From NCBI GenBank assembly GCA_903813345.2, contig CAIIXF020000002.1:21342455-21406454 (forward strand): DNA of 64,000 nt, in the 5' to 3' direction. Origin of the DNA: Owenia fusiformis (taxonomy: Eukaryota; Annelida; Polychaeta; Sabellida; Oweniidae). The number at the start of each line of letters is the position of its first letter. Positions within the stretch are counted from its first letter, which is position 1. Below the pieces are notes generated by a model, which was given only the letters and a program-made list of their open reading frames with translations, had not been told where the DNA came from and did not search any database. Positions 42,301 to 54,300 of the stretch are shown here, piece after piece. A program made the position numbers and the translations under genes.

Positions 42301-45300
42301 ATAAAACAATTAACAATTCTTAAATCACCATAGGTTTCCCATATCCATCGTTCAATCCAAGGACATTTTTTTAGAAAATACAAGAAAATAGAAAGAAATG
42401 CTCCTGTTGAATATATTTGAAGAGATGTACCTCTTGGGGATATCCCTGTAGAAGAATTCCAAGTATTTAATCAATTAGAGACGATTTGAGAAGTCATAAC
42501 AATAGGAACGTGCACCTTGTCTTGCACTTATTGATTATCGATCAGAGTCTGTGTTACACCCCCGCGGAATCAATTTATATTATTTAAGTAATCCATGTTA
42601 ATAGCTCCTGTCAACTTACCTTCTTAACGATCTCTTCATTTAACTAAAAATAAAATTGCATGATGGTAATGATTTAAGGTACTTATTAGAGAGGGAGGGG
42701 GTGAAATTTGGGTGAAATAAGCCAATGAGGCATCAGAAGACACGCTAAAGTTAGTCAGAATGACATCAATTCAGGCGCTTGTTTTGAAATTTTGTGAGAA
42801 ATGCCGCAATTAGATAAAATCGGGGGAATATTTTTTCCTTCAGTTGATTACATAATGTCACGAAGTCTTTCTATCAGGAATCAAAGAAATCTCAGCTATT
42901 TTTAGATTTATATATGTACACTTATAATTGAAGTGTGAGAGCAAAGAATGAGGGAGAAATTCAATTATGTTTATGCTATGATACTGTAAACCTAAACTGA
43001 ACATTTATCTGGGATTCCCTCATTTATAAGTTCTGATTCCACTAGGCCCAATCATTAAGGTGACCTTGGAAATGTCATGTTACAAAGTTACCAAAGAGAT
43101 TATGAAATGGGGTTAAAGATCTGATAATTGACCGATAAATCCAAAGCATTCAGTCATTTTGCTTTTTGTTTTACTGTATATGGGCTCATGGGGTTTATCT
43201 CACGGACCGAAAACAAATATTTTTTTGTCTTTGTGTGCTAGACATCAATTTTATAATGCCTGAGGATAGTTTTAAAATATTTTGTGTGACGTCCAAAATT
43301 CTTAGTTGGTGGGAGACTTCCTCTTGTCTTTTTATTTGAATACATAATTGATATTGATATTTTTATTAATTGATAGATTCCTATGGTAACATGATCCATG
43401 AATACACAAGGGACACTAACTTTTCATTTTGACTCAGTTAGGGTTTGATTAAAAGGCCCCATGTAAAGTTAAAACCACTTTACATTACAGTGCCACCTTT
43501 TGTTATCAGAATGTGTTATATGAAACGTTTTTAATTTCAAAAGATTGTTTTTGAAGTTTTGTTTCAAAAATTGTGAAAGTAGGTCATTTATTGTTTTAAA
43601 ATTGGATCCAGTCGGGTGAGGTTACATACTTTCCTTTTTACCCCTTCCCTTAAACTCTAAAACATAAAGCTTATTTTATGTAACAAAATCCAAATGCAGC
43701 TTGAATTTCTTCAATTTCATTGACTCCAAAGGAAATATTTTCTGTAAATTCCAGCCCAAATTCTTAACACATCGAAGGCAGTGAATACCTTAACATGTGA
43801 AGATGAGATCAGACTAATGCAGAACCTCAAAGTTTAATTCCTTAACTTGGGGCAATCACTCAATTGGGATTATTTTCTTGAAGCTGTCTACAAGACTGAG
43901 ACATTCATTGAGGGGTGGTCGATAGGAAGAATCTGGGCGTCATATCTATTGATATCTTTTGACGTGATACACCAGTGAAATTGATCTCTAGTACTATGTC
44001 AACACTATTAAACATTCTAGACGCTTCATCTTTTGTTATTTTCCGTCGTATCGATACATTTATAACCTATTTGTCAATAGACTCTGTATTGAGATATCTA
44101 TAAGTGTTTAACTGTAAACATTCCTGTGCGAAAGCTACAGGGCATGAAGGCCGTCTGCTTTTGCTTATTTCTGGTAATCTCTCTCTAAAATTTGAATAAA
44201 GTATCAGATTTTCCTGCATTTTTATAAAAATTTGAGTCTCGATTTGGTACCTATGTTTTTTATTTCTTGCTAATTCCAGCATTTTGTTCTCTATTTTGTG
44301 TTTTAAAATACAACTACATTCACATTTTCTCCACGAGGCAATTAATGGGATCACAATTGTAATGTCAATTGCTAGTTAGGCACTAAGAAAACATTTGGTC
44401 TTGTTTTAAAATGCAAAAAAAGATGGAAAAGAGAGGAATAACCAAGAAATAATCCAAACAGGCATTTAGGGAATGCTCTAAATTATATAAAAATGCTAGA
44501 AAATCAAACACTTCATTCAAATTTAAGAGAGAAATGAGTGGAATTAAGAAGGAATAAAGTAAACCGGCATGTAGTGAATACTCTACATTGTATAGAAATG
44601 TAGAAAAACAACACTTCTTTCACATTTTATAAAGAAAAGTATTGAATCAAACGTGACATTTTAGATGTCTGTATCTTTTGTAACATGACTTACCGCAGAC
44701 TGATTTATCGATGATTTGTATTATTACTGATTCTTCGCTAGTTATTTAAAGATTATGTTTATCTTATACTTGAGAGGTAACCTGTCAATTACTTGTAATA
44801 GATACATAGATCATTCTCTTCGAGAATAAAAACAATCTTGCTTTGCTCAAACGGAACAATTGATTGGTCGATAACTAGAAGTAATAACAACCTCTATTAA
44901 GTTATTTATAGATCAATTAGCGCAAAGATCACAGTGTTAGTTAATTGGTTTTAATTAGCACGCCCCCACTTAAGTGTTACCTTTGACAGTCTCCTTCCTT
45001 TTAGCATACGTCGTTGTGTATATAAATTAAGAGGTTATAAGATTACTGTTGCATTGTGGGAAATCATGATAAATAAACAAATGCATTCTGGGAGCTCGCA
45101 TTCTTTTTTAAAGTAGATTTTTTTCATATTGTTAGTAATTGCTTTTATTCAATACAAAATGAAGCTTGAAATTTGCTTTTTTAATTTTATAGAAGAGAAA
45201 ATTTTGTATTGTAACTCAAAAAAGATTCAGAAAAAGAAAGAAATTTTCAGTTGTCTCTCAAGGTATTTTGTCCAAACAGGGTGCTAAATGTTAATTTTGA

Positions 45301-48300
45301 TTTTACCCATTTGATCAAATTATCCTAACATTTCATCTTTTTCGAAGAGTTCATACATATTTTCAATGTGGCACTCTTACACAGCCAATATAATTCGACG
45401 CCGTTTCGGCATCGAACAAATTTGGCACCGTTCCGGCACCGTTTCGACACCGTTCCGGCACCGAAACCTTTCGACACCAAAATTTGCTACCGGACTAGTC
45501 ATTCCATTTGGTGCCGAAACGGCACCGAAATTTGGCACCGAAACGGCGTCGAAAATCAGATTGCATTTTGGGAGTGTATAGGGTAGAGGTATATCAATAT
45601 TTTGACCCAAACTGGTATAATAGTTAATACTACATTAAAATTCAGCTATATATTGAAAAAAAATCCTGGGGAGATTACCATTTTCCATTTATAGAAATTA
45701 GTTTTTAATAAAATTCTCTATATTTTAGGGTGATGCTCAGAGTGCTGATCTGGTAGATACTACATTGTTGACCCATTTCTTTGGCCAAAAGGGAGACAAG
45801 AGTCTTTCATATGATAATTTTTACAGGTAAGTAATCCTCCTAATTGATACAACTATAGCTGAAAAATGATTATAAGCATTGAAGTTATTGAGGTCTGCTG
45901 CTGTTGATCATATATTATATTTTGTCAACTAATATTATGTTCTTAATGTAAGTTATAAAATCTTAGTAAAATAAAAAATACTGTTTTACATAGTGTCTCA
46001 CATTTTTCGTAGTCCAAAGTTTTAAAGCTCCAAGTTTAAATTTATTTTACAGGGTGACCCAAAAAATGCAACCCTCTAATTTTAAACTCAAATTATTGAG
46101 GAAGCATATCCATTGCCCATGATCTTTAACTTTGACAACATATATACCTTGTCTCACATTGTATTGTAATAAAAAACAGGGAGCAATAACTATAACTGTA
46201 TAAAGCGATTTGCCGCATAATTATGCACTATGTTACGTGATATTTCATGAAATAAACCTATTGTTAAAAAATTGAATTAAATTTTTAGGTTTATGGACAA
46301 TCTCCAGACAGAGGTGCTAGAATTGGAGTTCAGTGAGTTCTCCAAGGGAATGCCAAAGATATCTGAGGTAAGAGTTGCAAATGAAGTATTCAAAAGATTT
46401 AAAATCATAAAGAACTTTTTTTCGGCTGTATTACTATGGGCATCTTCTATGGCCAGGTGTTTATTCCCCGTAGTCTATAGCCTGTGTAACCATGGTTAAA
46501 TTAAAAAAACAGTTGAATGAAATGTCCAAACAATTCTACTATTTGGTAAACAACATATTTATCTATTCAGATATTTGATTACTTTTGACACATACATTTG
46601 AGCATGCTGGGTAAATTCTAAGGAAGCCATTTTGGATATTGTTCACCCTTGGCCTTGTTTAATATTGCAATTTGTGCCTTCTCTCCTTTAAGGTTGAATT
46701 TGCGAAGATTCTTCTTCGTTATACGAAAGTCAACAAAGAGGACTATGAAGAATACCTGGATAGACTGAAAAATAGAGTACAGCAAGAAGTGGTAGGTATT
46801 CTCAATTCTCCAGATGTTTTAACTTGCAAAATAGAGTGGAACAGCGAGAAATAAGTGAGGATTTAAGTTAACAGGCATGTAGTTAACTCTCTAAACTGTT
46901 TAGAAATGCAAGAAATTCTGACACTTCATTCAAATTTTGTGAGATATTATTGCAATAAGCATGAGTAGACTCTAAGTAAAACTGGAAACAATGCATATGA
47001 GCAGAGTATAAACTTTAAATATATTATGACGGTGAATTCACACGCAGAAATATCTCATTGCCGTACTGGAATATACAAAAAAGTATTTGAGACATGTCAT
47101 ATTATAGTGAAATTTTATATTTATTTAGCAGTTTTCATAGAATATAAAACATGAAACGTTTTCCTAATTTCTGTCCATACACATATACATGTACATGTAC
47201 ATCATGTTTTATATGATATGAAAATTAAATTGTAATATATTTCCCTTCACGTTCATGTTCTCACATATTTATATGTTACATCATTTTCAGGTGCACAAGG
47301 TAATATTAAGGACTTGAAAACAGGATTAACATCTCTATTGCTGGAATTTTGCTTTTATTTAGGGAAGATGGTTCTTACACATTGCATCATGCTGCTAACA
47401 TTTGAAATACATATACTGTCTGAGGACTCTGGGAAATTGATTGCAATATATATATAGCTCATGGGATTAATGTTTCCTATTGCACCTTATAATTTGATGG
47501 TCTACCTCTTGATTCGATGATCTTATATTGCACCTCTTAATTTGATGGACTTATATTGCACCTTATAATCTGATGGTCTACCTCTTAATTTGATGGTCTT
47601 ATATTGCACCTCTTAATTTGATGGACTTTTATTGCACCTTATAATTTGATGGTTCTGAATTTTAACATATGATTTCAAACTCTTATATTGGTTCTCATAA
47701 TCTGATGGTGCAAAGTTGCAACTTCCTAATTTGATGCTCATATATTGCAACTCATAAGTTGATGGTCTCGTATTGCATCTTATAATTCAATGGTCCTATA
47801 TTGCAACTCTTAGTGTCATGCTCTTGTATTACACCTTGTATTATTAAATTCCTACATTGCACCTCATAATTTAAAAAACGACGAGGTGCAAACATGAAAC
47901 TATTAGTTTCATGTTTGCACCTCATAGTTTTTTGATGGTCTAATATTGTACCCCATAATTTGATTGTCTAGTATTGCACCTCTTAATTCAATTGTCAAAT
48001 ATTGCTCCTCATAATTTGATGATTCTATATTCCAACTCATAACTCTCATTTTTATTTCCTTAAATATCTGCTATAATTAGAAAATAATACGTGCTCATAA
48101 ATAATTCTTAATCTTTACCCAACATATTAGTTATTAACATCACCATCTTTAATCATAGATTAATCATTTTATTAATCAAGTACAGTACAAGTGACTCTAA
48201 TCATATCATCATATTAGTTGAATTGAATAAATTGAAAAATATCAATGTATGTCTAAAAAACCAAGAAATCTATGATATCAAGAATTTCCTGTGTCGTCAA

Positions 48301-51300
48301 CTATTATTGGGAATTCTTTGAATTCCTATAATAAACTATCACGAAAACATATTGACTGTCCTTCCTCAATAAAATTTGAATTATTTGCTAGTATCTGATT
48401 TGCTGGCATTTCCTATACTTAGTGCGTCACAAGTTGCCTATTTCTTTGATTATTCCCTTCTGTAAATTGCATTTCAGAATATTCACCCACCTGTTATTTT
48501 ACCTGCGGGTAATTAACAAGATTTGATGGTCAATTTATTGTTCTATGCGTGGGGTTACAGTCGTTCACCTTAACATTTGTGATAAATCACTGATAATCAC
48601 TTATTACATTGGTCTATCTGATAATTTCCCAGTAATCACTCTTCTAGGTACTGTAACTTTATGATGACCTCAATCCTATTATGCCCCCTGGAGTTTCCTG
48701 TTGGTTTATCACCCCTTGTCTCCTTTAGACCTTTCTATACATAAGTTCCCCCCTCTTGCTCCACTGGACATTTCTGTCAATTGATCACCCTCCCGCCCCT
48801 TGGACCTTTCAATAACTTCACCCCCTCTTGCTCCACTGGACATTTCTGTCAATTGATCACCCTCCTGCTCCTTGGACCTTTCAACAACTTCACCCCCTCA
48901 TGCCCCACTGGAATTTCTGTCAGTTGATCACCCTCCTGCCCCTTGGACCTTTCAATAACTTCACCCTCTTTTGCTCCACTGGACTTTTGTGGTGAACTTC
49001 ATTTGCACCATTATTTTTGTCAGTCAGTCTTGCCCCTGAAATTCTCTGGAGGTCAGTATTTTCATTCTGCAGATTTTTTGTTGTTAACCCCTGGACTTAT
49101 TTTGGCCAATTTCTCATGCTCTTAGGCCTTTCCGGAATATTATCTCCTCCCCCATTTAGATTGAACCAATCACATTTGTATAACACCATTTCCTCCCCCT
49201 CCCTAAAACATGGAAAACTTCAAACGTTAAATGAATCATAATACATGATAAATCATGTAATAGAATTGTACTCAAAATTGCCCTCTCTATTTTTTTATCC
49301 TCGTTTGTCTCAATATAGTCCTGATTAATCATCTTAATTCTCAGAATCACTTGTTTTTGTGATGAATCGAGACGAAAGTAATAAATGAAGCAGACTTGAA
49401 TGACACCAGTTGCGTCATCTCAGACTCTGCGCACCAACATTTAAGTGAGAATATCCTGGAATTTGTCACCCGTCCCAAAGTCTCTTCCTTTCTTTTGTGA
49501 AGTACTGTCAAAAGAAGTGGTCCCTGTGAGAAGTAAATCGAACCAATGTAAAGTTAAGACCCTAAATTGTATGGAAAAATCAAAAATCAGACACTTCTTT
49601 CAAATTTTTTAAAGATTTTAGAAAAAATGTTGAAAGATGGGTGAAATTGTTTGCAGAAGTCAGTTCAAATATTCCATCAATTCAGAGACCAATACATCTC
49701 CATATATCTTCATCTGAGGAGATTTTCTTGATGTGTAGGTGGAAATACTCAAGCAAACAATCACACAAGAGTTTTCCCGTTTTCAAGAATTCTACACAAT
49801 TTGGTGAAATAACTGAATTTAAGACCTCCGTTAGATGCAAATTATCCTCCAAGACAGTTCATCAATTAATAAAATTTGATTATTCCACACTGCATCATTG
49901 TTTTATATAGAATAAAATATTAGCGTAATGACATTTTATGTTTCAATTGTGATTCATAATAGGAAACATCTTGACCGTGTTATAATCCATTATACCGTTA
50001 AGAACATGTCAAATAACTTCAAGTCTTTGAATCAGATTTATTGTGTGTTCTAGTTTTCACATTTCAAGATCTATAGTGGATTGAATCGTTTAATTTATTG
50101 CTAATGATGTCATCGTGTTTTTTATCTACAAAAAGTCGGTAGCTGTCATTGAGGTCATATCTTAGAATGTGAAATAAGGAAAAACTGGAAAATTAAGAAT
50201 AAATAAGAATTGATTAGATATTTTAAAAACAGTAAGTCGTATGTCTGTCTCTGACGTGAAAAGGAAAGATGTGCAAGAAATTGATATGGGTAGATAATTA
50301 ATTAATTGTATTAAGACAGCTTATAAATACGTGATCAGAAAATTGTGGTTCTCACGGATGCACACATGAATGACTTCTTGAATTTGAGAGGTAGTATTTG
50401 AATAGTAGAATTACATTCAACCTAACATCAACAGCCTTTTATCACTTTTGGTGGTGTCTTTGCAAGTTTTGCTGTCTATACAATGTAGTATAAATGGGTT
50501 ATGTTAAAAGTAAGCATTTCTATAGCTTTGCATTACAGCTGCCATCTAATTTAACTGGGAGAGCATATTGTTACATATTGATCCTTTCCATGAATGCTAA
50601 TCTAATTATTTTCAGTCTTATATCCACGTTTATCTACACCACTTGAAAATTCCACTTGTGGATGTGACATTTGTTATACTTTCCAATTTTTTTATGGACA
50701 GTGTTCGACATTTTGGCAAGTTTGGCCTTTGTAACAAATAGCAGGTGGTCTCATTTTGACATGTGAATGCCTTGTTAGTTATTAGTTAATTTAATGATGG
50801 TGAAATTCTAACGATCAGGTTGGCTCATGTGACGTAAATACAGCCTGTATTTCACACTGCCTTATACATATAGGTTATTTACTGGGAGGGATTGAATATG
50901 GGTTTTATTCCGAGGAACAATATGACATTGACCGATGTAAATACATCCTGTATTTCACACTGCCAAATACAAAATTGATATTACCCTCTACAATTGTATT
51001 TCAGAATACTTTTGAGAAACACTAGGCTTACTCTTTAACATTTATTTTACATTTATTTACAGATCATTTATGCCTCAGTCACATTTGATCAACGTCAATC
51101 ACATGGCGGCCGTAGGTTCTTAAATTGAAATAAATATGCAACATAAAATACAAGAATCAGCAGGAGGAGGGAGATTTTCCATATTGATTTTGTGAAACTA
51201 CAGCCGCCAAAGAGCAGACTTGATTGAGGCTTTAGATATTGAATAATACATGTGTACATGTTGTAATTTTTAATATGCCTATGTTTCATTTTTAGGGGAT

Positions 51301-54300
51301 TGAATTTAAAGTTTTCAAGCAGTTTTGCCAGTTTTTAAATAGTTTGGATGACTTCACTGTTGCAATGAGGATGTACTCATTTGCTGACCAACCAGTTTCC
51401 GAAGGTAATCTTCAAGAAATTGATTTCAGTCAAACATTTTCTCAACAAGTTGTACAGAAAAGAGAAAATACATGAAATTAAATTATTGATATTTTCTATT
51501 TTACTATTTTAATGTAATTATGGCATAATACATTTCAAGGTAAAATGTTTAATATTTCTTAGTTTTCCTATCGTCATAAACCGTTTGAAAATAATCATCC
51601 TTTAATTTTTTCAAATATTTAAAAAAAAAATTAGTCATATAATTCCCATTTTTCTTTCATCTCTTATCTGTTACATCCTGTGAGAAAATGTATGACTTAA
51701 AGAGGTAACTGCTATCTTGTTTAGGGGTTTAAACCCTCTTCTCTGGCTTAACAGTATCTATTTATGTCACCACTTGTTATAGCCACTGCTTTAGTGACTC
51801 TGATTCTGTACTGGTGTTCATTGGACAGCATCTGTAACATACTGTTACACTTTTGTAACCTTTTGGAATAACCTAGCAGGTGGTGACATTTTGTTATGTT
51901 GAACTGTTCTTGAAATAACCTTTATTCCAGGAATAATGATTAAAAAGTAACATGCCAAGCAAATTATTCTCTTTTCTTTAGATGTAGTTTTGAATCAAGT
52001 CTGCAGAAATATGATATACAAGTGGGTAGGGGTGGGTGGTCAGGCCTGTAGCCAGTTTTTGTCAAGGGGGATCACTTTTCAAAAAATTCTATGGTGAGAT
52101 TATATTTGATAACTTAGGGCCAAAATCACTTGAAAAGTGCTCAGAATGATGAAAAACTGCATGATTTTGAAAGAACATTTGGCCGAGGGGGGGGGGGGGG
52201 CTCACTTGCACCCCCTGAATCCCCCTGGCTACAGCCCTTGCAGTGAAGACTTGATTCTCTACTGTGTAACATGCTGGGAAACTGACTGCCAATACTTCAT
52301 TGGGATTGCCTATGCCTGTATCTCTCACTCTCTCTTCCACTATCTGAATTAATACTAACTAACTGAAAACTCTTTATATAGGGATTGGATTTCAAACACT
52401 GTTACATTTAATTGCATCCCTCCTTTCTTTAGCACTACCATAGCAGCTTTAAAGCCTCAATTTATAATACCCTATGGGTGGATACAGGAGCTGATGCATC
52501 TATCTCTCTCCCTCCCTCCTTTATCTTTACTATAGCCGCTTAAAATTCTACATTTATATCCTACTTATAGGGGGTGGACTTTCATGTGTTTCAACAGTTT
52601 GCTAAGTTTCTAAACAGCCTTGATGACTTTGCTGTTGCTATGCAACTCTATACATTTGCTAACCGACCGGTGTCTGAAGGTACCATCTTGACCGCACGTT
52701 GTAGATGTGACTCAATGTACTCACTACATGTATGCTTATTTCTGCTTACTCAATTTCTTGAAATCATCAGTTAGACCAATAAGAGAAAAAAATATCCCAG
52801 AATTCAGAGTTGAACCTATCCCCATGTTAAGATGAAGGTCTGGAAGTTCATGTTTAGTGATGTTCATCTTTGAATTTTGGGATACTTAGACCAATCTAGT
52901 AAATAATTTTACGAAATAATTTGTTATGATGTTATTCTTGCAGTTTCATGGCAGGAATAGTATACATAATTATATATTATGGCTAATTTTCAAAAGAGTT
53001 TTTTGAATTTTGTTTATAAACATTGTTGCTTGCAGAGTGTGACACCATAATCTAACCAATATACATTGTACATTGCACCCTAGAGACTGGCCCCTTATAA
53101 CCTTTACTGCCTATTAAGTTCTTTTCAAGTTTTCTTGATACAGTGTATTTATAAAAAATTGAGAAAATGGTCAAATCTCTGTCAAATTGGCCCAGTTTTT
53201 GCTTGCAGAGCACAGCAAGTGCAATTTACATCTATAAAAAATTCAAAGAACAGAAAAAGACAGTACTAGTCACATGTATGGAATCAGTGGGGAGTTACTG
53301 GAGATGCTTAGAGGTTATAGAAATAGGCAGTCAAGGGTTAACTGTGTGTTGTAATGTAATGTATCTTCCTTAGGATGTAGATTTCATTTTTTTAGTTAAA
53401 GTCTTTGATTCATTTACAAATCTGCAAATGCTTCTTGAATATTTCAATTATTTTAATTATTAAATGATACTGATTTTCACTGAACACAAGAGCTTATAAC
53501 CATATATTTTATATTACTGTTACACCTGATCTGAGTTCTTGATTGTTAGTTTGAAATCCTGGGTAATCCCTGATGATTCATATTAATTTATTCTTTGAAG
53601 AAAGTCCTAGTATTTAGAAATAAAAAATTCATAAATCTTAAGCATTTTTGTAATTTCCCTTTCATTCATAGAAATCCATCTTTATTTGCTTTCATTGTCA
53701 CGCTAAACATATTTACTTGTGAATTCTCTTATGAAAAAAATTATTTCAAACATTTTACTTATATCTAAAAAGTAAATCTGCTCCAAAGTAAATATCTAAT
53801 ATCTAAGCATGAATTTTCTCAAATTACCTGAATCCTATGTTTTCTTTTACAGAGGAGTTCCAGCGTGCGGTGAAGATCTGTACAGGGTTTTCATTGGACC
53901 CTGGTATTGTGCACACAGTCTTCCAGATCTTTGACACAGATGATGATGGCCACCTTAGTCACGATGAGTTCATCTCAATTATGAAGGACAGACTACATAG
54001 AGGCTTTAGAGTAAGTGGATCTCGATAAAGAAATATTCGTACATGTAGCTAAAGCAGAATGGGCGAAATTTGAGGTTTTATGAATATTTTGGGCTTTTGA
54101 CGTTTCTGAGCTATTGAATTATCCAGTTGTATTGTCTCTGGCTGTGTGTCAGTACTTTGTTGATTAAAGGCCTCGTGTCACAAATTAACATACCTTTATT
54201 ATTAGAAACAGTTATGTGGATAACCTTCATAATATAAAATACATGTGCTAAAACAAATGATCTTTCTGTGTCCTGGCTCTGCTGTAAAAATAAACTATTT

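Larger units (their letters stand above)
38961..45728. other. 6.8-kb intron
   Basis: Contains the interrupted AT-rich array with the LINE, an R1 copy (41418), R2 copies (44130, 44405) and the GC-rich fold-back just before the next exon. About 41600-44100 shows nothing recognisable. Confidence 0.65.
46792..51295. other. 4.5-kb intron upstream of the alternative exons
   Basis: R2 copies (46835, 49515), the 25-bp minisatellite with palindrome, the pyrimidine-rich repeat at 48740 and an R1 copy (50636). The stretch 49900-50600 has nothing recognisable. Confidence 0.65.
51405..52570. other. 1166-nt intron between alternative exons A and B
   Basis: Contains an R1 copy and a fold-back element. It is long enough to be spliced normally, so steric hindrance between A donor and B acceptor would not explain exclusion of one exon. 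Confidence 0.7.

Noticed and set aside
44067-44354. 95-codon minus-strand ORF
   Set aside because: Most of it is the reverse R2 copy; the same peptide fragments arise from other R2 copies.
45366-45610. Overlapping ORFs of 71-77 codons on both strands
   Set aside because: They lie on the GC-rich fold-back, whose GGCACCG repeats read open in several frames; no family similarity or splice context.
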